NCBI GenBank assembly: GCA_033391075.1
Contig: JAWPMV010000001.1
Location: 7,192,001-7,256,000 of the forward strand
Length of the DNA: 64,000 bases
Direction: 5' to 3'
Origin: Bacteroidia bacterium
Lineage (GTDB): Bacteria; Bacteroidota; Bacteroidia; J057
Position 1 is the first letter of the stretch. Each line of letters begins with the position of its first letter. Position numbers and translations under genes: made by a program. The notes beneath the pieces are model-generated. The model was given only the letters and a program-made list of their open reading frames with translations. It did not search any database and was not told the origin of the DNA. Shown here piece by piece: positions 1 through 7,594 of the stretch.

Positions 1-95
1 ACTATAAAGACTTTTTAATACAAAAATCAGCCCAAACCTAATTCAGCTAAGAGAAATTTGGACTAAATACGAAGAGATATTCGGAAATTCCGCCT

Positions 96-761
96 TTAGG
101 AATAAAAAACGGCTACTTCTTCCAAATTTTTGCGCGAAAGGTCAGGAACCAGGGCTTCTTCCGGAGGATAGCCTACGGGCATTAGCAAAAATGCCCGTTC
201 GTTGGAAGGCCTGCCGAGAACTTTCCCCAGAAAATCCATAGGGCTAGGCGTATGAGTCAAGGAAACCAGGCCGGCATGGTGAACAGCCGTCAAAAAGAAT
301 CCTGCTGCCAATCCTACAGATTCATTTACATAGTAGTGTTTGCTTTTTTCTCCATTCTCCAGTCCATAGGTTTGTTTAAAAAGAATGATCAACCAGGGAG
401 CGGTTTCGAGAAATTCTTTATTCCAATCGGTCTCAAAAACTTCCAGATCTTTGAGCCAATCCTCGGACATTCGCCCATGGTAGTTTTTATATTCCTCTTC
501 TTCTGCGGCAATTCGAATCTTCTTTTTGATCTCCGGATCAGAAACAGCACAAAAAGTCCAGGGCTGCTTATGGGCGCCTGAGGGAGCAGTGGAACCGGCC
601 AGGATCAATTTTTCAATGACCTCTTTGGGGACAGGCTTATCCGAGAATTGTCTGAGACTTCTTCTTTGTTCTAGCCAAAGGTGATAGGTTTCTGCCCTCC
701 TTTTCATGATGGGGGCTTCATAACTTTCTTTTTGATAAGGAATGAATGAAGATACTTCCAT
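96..761 (-). CDS. Nitroreductase-family flavoprotein, iodotyrosine-deiodinase-like
   Basis: A 221-aa soluble protein of the FMN-dependent nitroreductase superfamily. Seen: RRSLRQFS (33-40) and PSGAHKQPW (60-68), which form the FMN-binding N-terminal part, an ESVGLAAG helix, LTHTPSPM and a C-terminal LLMPVGYP. The acidic EEEEYKNY segment (87-94) and the THTPSPM motif resemble bacterial iodotyrosine deiodinase homologues, where a Glu/Tyr/Lys lid binds the zwitterion of a halotyrosine; a homologue from the Saprospiria genus Haliscomenobacter has been studied. Reductive dehalogenation of halotyrosine is therefore the best guess, but a general nitroreductase or quinone reductase is possible. It is transcribed divergently from the SDR gene, with about 70 bp between the starts. 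Confidence 0.85.
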   Translation of the reverse strand: MEVSSFIPYQKESYEAPIMKRRAETYHLWLEQRRSLRQFSDKPVPKEVIEKLILAGSTAPSGAHKQPWTFCAVSDPEIKKKIRIAAEEEEYKNYHGRMSEDWLKDLEVFETDWNKEFLETAPWLIILFKQTYGLENGEKSKHYYVNESVGLAAGFFLTAVHHAGLVSLTHTPSPMDFLGKVLGRPSNERAFLLMPVGYPPEEALVPDLSRKNLEEVAVFYS

Positions 762-830
762 GAAGATTGCTTTCTTTTTATTCGGGATTCTGCGGCTAAT
801 TTCCGTATTTCAACGCAAAGCTCAAATTAC

Positions 831-1622
831 ATGAACATCTCTTTATTAGGAAAGCGTGCCTTCGTTTGTGGTAGTACCCAGGGAATCGGTCGTGCAGTAG
901 CTGAAGTTTTGGCGAAACAGGGAGCCTCTCTAACCTTACTGGCCAGAAATGAGGAAAGCCTGAAAGAAGTACAGGCATCATTGACTTCAGGTCCCGATCA
1001 GCAACACGACTATCTGGTAGTTGATTTTTCTGATCCTGAGGGATTGAAGCAGAAGGTAGCAGCCTATTTGGATGCAAAAAAAGAAGGAATTCATATCCTG
1101 ATCAATAATACGGGGGGACCTAAAGGAGGGCCTCTCATAGATGCGAAAGTTGAGGAGTTCTTTGGGGCCTATCGTATGCATCTGGCTTGCAATCATTATT
1201 TGGTTCAGGCTTTGGTTCCCGGGATGAAAGAAGCAGGCTATGGCCGAATTATCAATGTTATTTCTACTTCTGTAAAACAACCCATTCCTGGATTGGGGGT
1301 CTCTAACACCACAAGAGGAGCAGTTTCTTCCTGGGCAAAAACCCTGGCAGGAGAACTGGCACAATTTGGAATTACGGTAAACAGTGTTTTGCCCGGATTT
1401 ATCAATACCGGACGCCTGGATTACGTAATACAGACACGCGCCGATAAAGCTGGTCTGAGTTTTGATGAAATGAAGGAAAGTTTTGCCAGCTCTGTCCCGG
1501 CCCGTCGAATCGGAAAGCCTCAGGAAATTGCAGAAGTGATCGGCTTTTTGGCTAGTCCCGCTGCTTCCTATGTATGTGGGGTAAATCTGCAAGTAGATGG
1601 AGGGCGTACACAAGCCCTTTAG
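831..1622 (+). CDS. SDR-family oxidoreductase with altered active site
   Basis: A 263-aa Rossmann-fold short-chain dehydrogenase/reductase. The nucleotide-binding GSTQGIG motif is at residues 14-20 and an NNTGGP segment at 92-97; the C-terminus GVNLQVDGG is typical of FabG-like enzymes. The usual catalytic YxxxK is missing: the aligned stretch reads VSNTTRGAVSSWAKTLA, placing Ser158 where Tyr is expected and Arg162 where Lys is expected. Other SDRs with SNxxR at this place exist and are annotated as 3-oxoacyl-ACP-reductase-like, so this looks like a known divergent subgroup and not a damaged gene. Substrate unknown. Stand-alone gene. Confidence 0.88.
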   Translation: MNISLLGKRAFVCGSTQGIGRAVAEVLAKQGASLTLLARNEESLKEVQASLTSGPDQQHDYLVVDFSDPEGLKQKVAAYLDAKKEGIHILINNTGGPKGGPLIDAKVEEFFGAYRMHLACNHYLVQALVPGMKEAGYGRIINVISTSVKQPIPGLGVSNTTRGAVSSWAKTLAGELAQFGITVNSVLPGFINTGRLDYVIQTRADKAGLSFDEMKESFASSVPARRIGKPQEIAEVIGFLASPAASYVCGVNLQVDGGRTQAL

Positions 1623-1689
1623 GCCCAATTAGGTCTCAAGTTGAGGAAACGAGATAATACTCGTAAATTCGAAGCGTTACAATCTGAAC

Positions 1690-2256
1690 ATGAAAAGAAT
1701 AATACTTCCCGTTCAATGCCTGCTCATCCTTGTATTCTTACTTACAGGATGTGGTTCTGTTGACCTCTCTTTGATCAATGAGGTGAAAAGATTTGAACCG
1801 GAATGGATGAATTTGAGTGAAACGGTGACTTTCATCGAACGCAACCTCAATCTCACCCAAAGGAGGTACGCCAAAGACCTCAAAGAAATCGAACCTTTCA
1901 TCAAAAATCCTCAATCCAATCAGCGAAATGATCTCTATGGACTCAGATCCCAATACGAGAATATGATGGAGAAGAGAGATGAACTTCAGACAAATTTTGA
2001 TACCCAGAAAGGAGACTTTGTCTCTACGGTTTCGGAATTTAATAGCTGGGTAAATGATTTGATGAAAAATAAACTGGGAGAAGATGAAGCCTATACCAGT
2101 TTTCGCGACTATCGGCAGAAGCATGAAACGATGAAAACTGAAATGAGAGATTTGCAAAACAATCTCATCAAGAATATTCAGGAACACAATGCTATTCTTA
2201 AGCGGATCACAGGCAAATTGAAACTCTACAGCAATTTCGATATCAATCCTAAATAA
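1690..2256 (+). CDS. Hypothetical coiled-coil lipoprotein
   Basis: A 188-aa protein with a lipoprotein signal peptide: basic start, hydrophobic core, lipobox LLTGC with the lipidated Cys at 21. The mature part is almost entirely charged and helical (heptad-like runs between residues 40 and 180), suggesting a periplasmic or outer-membrane-anchored coiled coil. No enzymatic motif recognised. It sits about 40 bp upstream of the glycosyltransferase cluster on the same strand, so co-transcription is possible, but nothing in the sequence ties it to sugar transfer. Confidence 0.7.
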   Translation: MKRIILPVQCLLILVFLLTGCGSVDLSLINEVKRFEPEWMNLSETVTFIERNLNLTQRRYAKDLKEIEPFIKNPQSNQRNDLYGLRSQYENMMEKRDELQTNFDTQKGDFVSTVSEFNSWVNDLMKNKLGEDEAYTSFRDYRQKHETMKTEMRDLQNNLIKNIQEHNAILKRITGKLKLYSNFDINPK

Positions 2257-2294
2257 TCCACAGGACCATTTCCTAACCCCCTAATTCGGATTCC

Positions 2295-3902
2295 TTGCAA
2301 CTCATTAGCTATCTCAGGGAAAACCCAAAGGTGCTTTACTGGATTTGTGCCATACTTGTCCTTCCGGCACTGTTTATAAATCTGGGGCTTACGGCCATCT
2401 GGATGGACGAACCCACCCGAGCCCTTGTGGCTATGGAGATGATGCTCTCCGACAATTATGTCACCCCGACCCTCATGGGGGAATATTACTACAACAAACC
2501 CCCGCTTTATAATTGGATGCTTATAGGCTTGATGAATCTCTTTGGGGAGAACAATGAATTTATCATCCGCATACCTGCTGCCTTATTCCTTATCGTGTAT
2601 GGAGTTACGATTTTCCTTACGATCCGAAAGTATCTCAATTGGAAGATAGGCTTTATGACGGCCCTCATGCTGATCACTTGCGGAAGGATGTTGATCTTCG
2701 CTTCCTATATCGGACATATCGATATTTTCTACAGCTGGTTGACTTATATGAGCTTCATCGCGATTTACGAATTTTACCAGCGCGAGCAATATCTCTTACT
2801 TTTCGTAGTATCCTATTTCCTGGCTGCTTTAGGGTTTATGTGTAAAGCCTTGCCAAGCATAGTTTTTCAGGGAGGAGCCTTGCTGGCATTTTTTATCTAC
2901 AACAAAGATTTTAAACGACTTTTCAGCTGGCAGCATATTGTCGGAGGAAGCCTCTTTCTAGTTATAGTTGGGATTTACTTTTATGTCTACAATCAATACA
3001 ATGGACTGGATGTCTATTTCCAAACCTTATGGTTTGAATCCAGCCGCCGAACTCCGATTGAGAAATCATTTCTTGAAAGCATAGGCCATTTATTCAGCTT
3101 CCCTTTTGAGACCATCTATCACCTGCTTCCCTGGACTTTGTTTGTAGTTTTTTGCTTTCGAAAGGGATTTTTTAAAAATCTTTTCGCCAACTCTTTCCTA
3201 AAGTTTTGTGTCTGGATTTTTCTAGCGAATGTACTCGTTTACTGGGCCTCTCCCGATACACGCCCCCGCTACCTTTTCATGCTCTATCCTTTTATGTTTT
3301 GTGTCCTGGCTTATGCCTATGAATCGAGTTTAGAGGATAGAAAAAAATGGGTGAACATCTTCTACTATGTGACTGGAGGTTTAGCGGTAGTTTTGGGATT
3401 AGGGGTTTGGGTCGTGCCTTTTGTGGAGGTTTTGCAAAGCCTGGATTTATTATACCTGAAAGTCGCTTTGGTTTCCCTGCTTATCCTGTCAGCCGCTTAT
3501 CTTTTATTTCGGATGAAAGAGCACCGCTTTGTGCTGCTTGCGATTTGTTTATTGGGAATCCGCTTTGGCTATGACTTCTTTGTTTTCCCTCACCGGCAAA
3601 TGACCGGTACTTTTGATGGATGGAAGCAAAACGCCCTGGACATTGCGGAGATGACAGAAGGGCAGGAGCTCTATGTTTATCCAACTTTTGAATTCAATCA
3701 GGAACTGATCTATTATATCACCCGAGAAAGGGAAGAGATTTTACGCGGAAAAGAAGAACTTCTGCCTGATGCCTTTTATCTTTGCACCGACACCATTTTA
3801 CAGAGCATGCCTCATGAAGTCTATTATGACTTTATCGAAAGAAGGTATATGACCCATGTAAGTTTGGTGAAATTTACGGGTTTGGAGAATAAAGATCAGT
3901 AG
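2295..3902 (+). CDS. ArnT/PMT-like glycosyltransferase (GT39/GT83 type)
   Basis: A 535-aa polytopic membrane protein with about 10-12 hydrophobic helices. After the first helix comes WMDEPTRALVAMEMM (Asp38-Glu39), the acidic catalytic pair in the first periplasmic loop of ArnT and protein-mannosyltransferase families. Such enzymes move a sugar from a polyprenyl phosphate to lipid A, protein or another envelope acceptor. The best start in frame is a TTG at 2295; no good ATG is close. The next gene begins 6 bp downstream and would make the polyprenyl-phosphate sugar donor, so the three genes 2295-5685 look like one operon for envelope glycosylation. Acceptor unknown. Confidence 0.85.
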   Translation: MQLISYLRENPKVLYWICAILVLPALFINLGLTAIWMDEPTRALVAMEMMLSDNYVTPTLMGEYYYNKPPLYNWMLIGLMNLFGENNEFIIRIPAALFLIVYGVTIFLTIRKYLNWKIGFMTALMLITCGRMLIFASYIGHIDIFYSWLTYMSFIAIYEFYQREQYLLLFVVSYFLAALGFMCKALPSIVFQGGALLAFFIYNKDFKRLFSWQHIVGGSLFLVIVGIYFYVYNQYNGLDVYFQTLWFESSRRTPIEKSFLESIGHLFSFPFETIYHLLPWTLFVVFCFRKGFFKNLFANSFLKFCVWIFLANVLVYWASPDTRPRYLFMLYPFMFCVLAYAYESSLEDRKKWVNIFYYVTGGLAVVLGLGVWVVPFVEVLQSLDLLYLKVALVSLLILSAAYLLFRMKEHRFVLLAICLLGIRFGYDFFVFPHRQMTGTFDGWKQNALDIAEMTEGQELYVYPTFEFNQELIYYITREREEILRGKEELLPDAFYLCTDTILQSMPHEVYYDFIERRYMTHVSLVKFTGLENKDQ

Positions 3903-3908
3903 TCAGCT

Positions 3909-4865
3909 ATGTGCAAGATCTCAGTAGTCATCACGCTTTACAATGAGGAAGAAAATATTCAACCTCTGTTAAAAGCCTGTTCCGAAGCATTAACAGATAT
4001 TTCCTACGAACTTATCCTGGTAGATGATGGGAGTACCGACAAAACGGTTTCGGAGATCCATACGCATGCCTATGAGCAGGTCAAACTCATAGAACTGATG
4101 CAGAATTATGGGCAAAGTACAGCTATGGCCGCAGGTATAGATGCAGCCAAAGGGGAGTATGTCGTTACCATGGATGGAGATTTGCAAAACGATCCTAGCG
4201 ATATACCTGCCATGCTGGAAAGGATTGAGAACAGCCGCTACGACATGATAGCGGGGAACCGGGCCAATCGTCAGGATGGATTTATCCTGCGCAAGCTACC
4301 CAGCCAACTCGCCAATCGCATGATCCGCTTTCTCACAGGCGTAAAGATCAGAGATTACGGCTGTACCCTCAAGATATTTAAGAGCAAGATCGCCAAAAAC
4401 CTGGGCTTGTATGGAGAATTGCATCGCTTCATTCCTGTATTGGCAAAGCTTCAGGGAGCAAGAATCGCTCAGATGGATGTGAAACACCATCCTCGTCAAT
4501 TTGGCGTTTCCAAATACGGCATTGGCCGGACCTTCAAAGTAATCAGCGACCTTATTCTGGTCCTCTTCTTTCAGAAATACCTGCAAAAGCCCATGCATAT
4601 TTTTGGGCTCTGGGGTTTTCTCATATTTGTTGCCGGTGTGCTCATCAACTTTTATATGGTCTACCTCAAAATCCTGGGGCAGGACATTTGGGGACGTCCC
4701 CTCCTGGTCTTGGGATTGATGCTTACCCTGGGAGGGATTCAACTGATTACCATCGGTCTGATCGTGGAGGTCCTTATGCGGACCTATTATGAGTCCCAAA
4801 ACAAAAAGACCTACGAAATCCGCGAAATCTATGAAGGTAGCGCCAAAGACAAAAAAATGGCTTAA
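3909..4865 (+). CDS. GT2 polyprenyl-phosphate glycosyltransferase (DPM/GtrB-like)
   Basis: A 318-aa family 2 glycosyltransferase. Motifs seen: ISVVITLYNEEENI at the N-terminus, LVDDGSTD (37-44) and the DGDLQNDP metal/nucleotide site (89-96), followed by two C-terminal transmembrane helices (about 230-255 and 264-290). This is the architecture of dolichol/undecaprenyl-phosphate sugar synthases such as GtrB and ArnC: a nucleotide-sugar is transferred to polyprenyl phosphate on the cytoplasmic face. It starts 6 bp after the ArnT-like gene and its 3' end overlaps the next gene, consistent with translational coupling. Confidence 0.9.
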   Translation: MCKISVVITLYNEEENIQPLLKACSEALTDISYELILVDDGSTDKTVSEIHTHAYEQVKLIELMQNYGQSTAMAAGIDAAKGEYVVTMDGDLQNDPSDIPAMLERIENSRYDMIAGNRANRQDGFILRKLPSQLANRMIRFLTGVKIRDYGCTLKIFKSKIAKNLGLYGELHRFIPVLAKLQGARIAQMDVKHHPRQFGVSKYGIGRTFKVISDLILVLFFQKYLQKPMHIFGLWGFLIFVAGVLINFYMVYLKILGQDIWGRPLLVLGLMLTLGGIQLITIGLIVEVLMRTYYESQNKKTYEIREIYEGSAKDKKMA

Positions 4866-5685
4866 GGCTGCTGCCAAAATTCTGGGAAGTGCCATTTGCT
4901 TGTATTACCTCTTCACTCAGATAGAGTGGGAGAGTATACAAGAACAACTATGGGCGATCAGCTTGCCGGGCTTATTGCTTGCGAGTATTTTCTATTTGGC
5001 TTCTCATTTCCTTTCTGTTAAACGCTTAGGTCTTCATTTCTTTGCCGAGAATATTGAACTGAGTTACATTCGCAATTTGCGACTCTACTTTCAGGGCATG
5101 TTTTACAGCCTTTTTTTACCCGGCATTATCGGAGGAGACGGTTATAAGATGTATTGGCTAAAACAGAAAAAAGAAGTCCCTTTGAAACAATCTTTTCGCA
5201 GCCTGTTGATAGATAGGCTAAATGGTTTGTGGGCAATTTTTCTACTATCAGCTGTCCTGATTTCTTTGATTGATCTACCCTTTCGTTTTCAGCTTTCCAC
5301 AGGAATTGTAGTAGGTACGCTCTATTATGCTGCACACAGAATTTTGAAATTCTATTTTCCTCAATACCTCAAGGTCCTCTTTCCTGCAAGTTTTTATTCT
5401 GCACTGATTCAGGCTTCTTTACTTCTCTGTATTTTTTGCCTGCTTTGGGGCTATGGCATTCAGGAGGATTACCTTAGCTATGGACTGATATTTTTTGCCG
5501 GAGCATTGGCTTCTGTAATTCCCATTTCGATCGGAGGCCTGGGATTTCGGGAGCTCACCTTTTTATATGGAGCCAGCTATTTTGGTCTGGATGAAGGACT
5601 GGCCGTTAGCTTGAGTTTGCTCTTTTATTTCATCACCCTTGCAGTCTCTCTGATTGGTATTGCTGAATTGTGGAAAAATGATTGA
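4831..5685 (+). CDS. LPG-synthase-TM / UPF0104 family membrane protein
   Basis: A protein of about 284 aa with 6-8 hydrophobic helices and the two signature motifs of the lysylphosphatidylglycerol-synthase transmembrane family: LPGIIGGDGYK in the middle and IPISIGGLGFRE near the C-terminus. Members lacking the soluble domain, like this one, are often found with polyprenyl-phosphate glycosyltransferases and are suspected flippases or lipid-sugar transferases. ATG 4831 is chosen (35-bp overlap with the GT2 gene); an upstream ATG at 4789 would add a basic 14-aa tail and a longer overlap. Third gene of the envelope-sugar operon. Confidence 0.85.
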   Translation: MKVAPKTKKWLKAAAKILGSAICLYYLFTQIEWESIQEQLWAISLPGLLLASIFYLASHFLSVKRLGLHFFAENIELSYIRNLRLYFQGMFYSLFLPGIIGGDGYKMYWLKQKKEVPLKQSFRSLLIDRLNGLWAIFLLSAVLISLIDLPFRFQLSTGIVVGTLYYAAHRILKFYFPQYLKVLFPASFYSALIQASLLLCIFCLLWGYGIQEDYLSYGLIFFAGALASVIPISIGGLGFRELTFLYGASYFGLDEGLAVSLSLLFYFITLAVSLIGIAELWKND

Positions 5686-5747
5686 GGGTCAAATGAACAA
5701 AGCAGCGCTTAGCTGAGTTTTCAGAGAAACAATCACCTTATTAAAAT

Positions 5748-6227
5748 ATGGCTGTAGTAGGAACAATAAAATTACTCCCCACTGGCTCTTCTGTACCTGA
5801 TGTTTCTCTTACAAATCAAGACGGTAAAGCGATCTCTCTGACTGATTTTAAAGGTCAAAAACTGATCGTTTTTATCTATGCAAAAGGAGGAAGTGGTACC
5901 TGCCTGAAAGAGACGCTGAATATGAAAGAGGGATATGAAAGCCTAAAAGCCAGAGGCTATGAAGTTGTAGGCCTGAGTCCTGATAAGGAAAAAGCGCAGA
6001 AAAGAGAAGTCGAGAAAAGGGAATTGCCTTTTGATCTCATTTCTGATCCGGAAAATAAGTTGATCGAAGCCTTGGGTGGATGGGGCTTGAAGAAAATGTA
6101 TGGGAGAGAATATATGGGGGTGATTCGCAGCACTTTTCTAATCGATGAGGCAGGCAAAGTAGAGCATGTGATTGAAAAGGTAAAGAGCAAAGAGCATGTA
6201 GAGCAAATCCTGCAATTACTCCCTTAA
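5748..6227 (+). CDS. Peroxiredoxin, Bcp/AhpC-TSA family, single-cysteine variant
   Basis: A 159-aa thioredoxin-fold peroxidase. It opens with the Bcp-type VPDVSLTNQDGKAISLTDFKG and keeps the downstream GVIRSTFLID segment with the conserved Arg. Bcp proteins normally have TPGCTxEAC with peroxidatic and resolving Cys five residues apart; here the stretch is GSGTCLKETL, so Cys52 is kept as the likely peroxidatic residue and the resolving position is Leu. There is no other Cys in the protein, so it should act as a 1-Cys enzyme that needs an external thiol. Stand-alone gene. Confidence 0.85.
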   Translation: MAVVGTIKLLPTGSSVPDVSLTNQDGKAISLTDFKGQKLIVFIYAKGGSGTCLKETLNMKEGYESLKARGYEVVGLSPDKEKAQKREVEKRELPFDLISDPENKLIEALGGWGLKKMYGREYMGVIRSTFLIDEAGKVEHVIEKVKSKEHVEQILQLLP

Positions 6228-6326
6228 AGAGTGTTAATTCACGCGCAAATACTCTCTAAATAAATTTATTTTCAAAAAAAGTTGGAACATGGTGTTTCTA
6301 ATTTTCCATCCTCCTATATTGGTGTT

Positions 6327-7382
6327 ATGGATGGAAATGCTATTGTCTTTACGAACGGAAAATTGCAGGACAATGCGGCCAAAACTACCCATGGTCTCAT
6401 TCGAGGTTCAGCCCGCTACAAGGTGGTGGGAGTGATCGATCCTGTTCATGTCGGCAAGGATGCCGGAGAATTATTGGATGGTGTGCATAGAAACATACCC
6501 ATTTATCCTAGTGTCTCGGATTTCCTGAATCAATCAGAAGAAAAAGCGGATTACTTCATCATCGGTATTGCCAATGCCGGAGGAAAGCTTGATCCCCATT
6601 GGATGCCTGAAATTGAGCGTAGTTTGCAAGCTGGTATGTCTATCGTGAATGGCATGCATGAATTTCTTTCTGAAAAATCAGAAGTCGCTAGCCTTGCCCA
6701 AAGCCACAATGCCAGCCTGATTGATGTGCGTAAACCTAAAGTACGCGGAGATCAGAAATTTTGGTCGGCGGAGATTTATGAAGTAAAGTGTCCGATCATT
6801 CCGGTTATCGGGACAGATTGTGCGGTAGGCAAGCGTACGACGGCTCGCTTTCTGATGGAGGCATTGGAGGAAAAAGGAATCAAAGCACCTATGGTCTATA
6901 CCGGTCAGACCGGATGGATGCAGGGCAATGATCATGGATTTGTATTTGACTCTACCCTCAATGATTTTGTCTCCGGGGAACTTGAGCATGCGATCGTTTC
7001 CTGTTATCGAGAAAGCAAGCCCGATATGATATTGGTGGAAGGACAATCTGCTTTGAGAAATCCCAGCGGACCCTGTGGCTCTGAGATGTTGATCTCTGGA
7101 AATGCCTCTGGCGTAATCCTGGTTCATCCCGAAGGAAGAACCTATTATAAAGGCTGGGATTTCACGGGAAAGAAAATCCATTCTATAGAAAGTGAAATCG
7201 AATTGATCCGCATGTATGGAGTTGAAACCCTGGGTGTGGCTTTGAATACAAAACTTGTGAACCTGGAGGAAGCTAAAGCGGCTCAGGCACGCTATACAGA
7301 AAGCCTGGGGATTCCTGTTGCCTTACCTGTTGAAGAAGGAGTAGAGGAATTGCTGGCACCTTTGATGGCCTTGTTGAAATAG
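6327..7382 (+). CDS. DUF1611 / DgcN-family P-loop protein
   Basis: About 351 aa. The N-terminal third is a Rossmann-like domain (residues after NAIVFTNGKL); the rest is a P-loop domain whose phosphate-binding loop reads VIGTDCAVGKRTT, followed by EGQSALRNPSGP and HPEGRTYYKGW. These are hallmarks of DUF1611, whose members include DgcN, a D-glutamate N-acetyltransferase working with the racemase DgcA. No enolase-superfamily partner lies next to it here, so the reaction is inferred from the family only. ATG 6327 is preferred; an in-frame TTG at 6282 would add 15 residues. Confidence 0.8.
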   Translation: MDGNAIVFTNGKLQDNAAKTTHGLIRGSARYKVVGVIDPVHVGKDAGELLDGVHRNIPIYPSVSDFLNQSEEKADYFIIGIANAGGKLDPHWMPEIERSLQAGMSIVNGMHEFLSEKSEVASLAQSHNASLIDVRKPKVRGDQKFWSAEIYEVKCPIIPVIGTDCAVGKRTTARFLMEALEEKGIKAPMVYTGQTGWMQGNDHGFVFDSTLNDFVSGELEHAIVSCYRESKPDMILVEGQSALRNPSGPCGSEMLISGNASGVILVHPEGRTYYKGWDFTGKKIHSIESEIELIRMYGVETLGVALNTKLVNLEEAKAAQARYTESLGIPVALPVEEGVEELLAPLMALLK

Positions 7383-7390
7383 GAAGGGAA

Positions 7391-7438
7391 GTGTTCTGGT
7401 GTTCATGTTTTAGTTCAAGACTAAACAACAACACACCA
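7391..7438. repeat. Short GTGTTCT-type imperfect palindrome
   Basis: The stretch begins GTGTTCTGGTGTTC and ends AACACACC, with the two parts partly complementary. It resembles the larger GTGTTCT palindrome at 26500-26595, which also opens GTGTTCTGGT. It lies between the DUF1611 stop codon and the inverted repeat at 7465. Probably a degenerate copy of a dispersed intergenic repeat. Confidence 0.4.
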
Positions 7439-7464
7439 ATACGTTCTATAGTCCTTCCTACAAG

Positions 7465-7572
7465 CCTGTCATTGCGAGCCTGTACTACAGGCGAAGCAAT
7501 CTCCTTCGATCCAATTGCATGTGATGTTCAAGGGGATTGCTTCGCCCAAAGTTTGGACTCGCAATGACAGGA
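7465..7572. repeat. REP-like long inverted repeat between convergent genes
   Basis: Two nested pairs of arms: CCTGTCATTGCGAG (7465-7478) with CTCGCAATGACAGG (7559-7572), and GGCGAAGCAATCTCC (7490-7504) with GGGGATTGCTTCGCC (7532-7545). The first pair matches perfectly and the second with one mismatch, so the transcript of either strand could fold into a long hairpin. Sequences of this GTCATTGCGAG...GCGAAGCAATC type are scattered in many bacterial genomes. It sits between two converging genes and may also act as a bidirectional transcription end. Confidence 0.75.
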
Positions 7573-7594
7573 CTGTTAAGTTTAATTCTCTTTT

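Noticed and set aside
987-1628. A 213-residue open frame antisense to the SDR gene
   Set aside because: The SDR frame on the other strand has clear family motifs; the antisense translation matches nothing.
4296-4895. A 199-residue antisense open frame over the GT2 gene
   Set aside because: Covers the membrane part of a convincing glycosyltransferase; no domain of its own.
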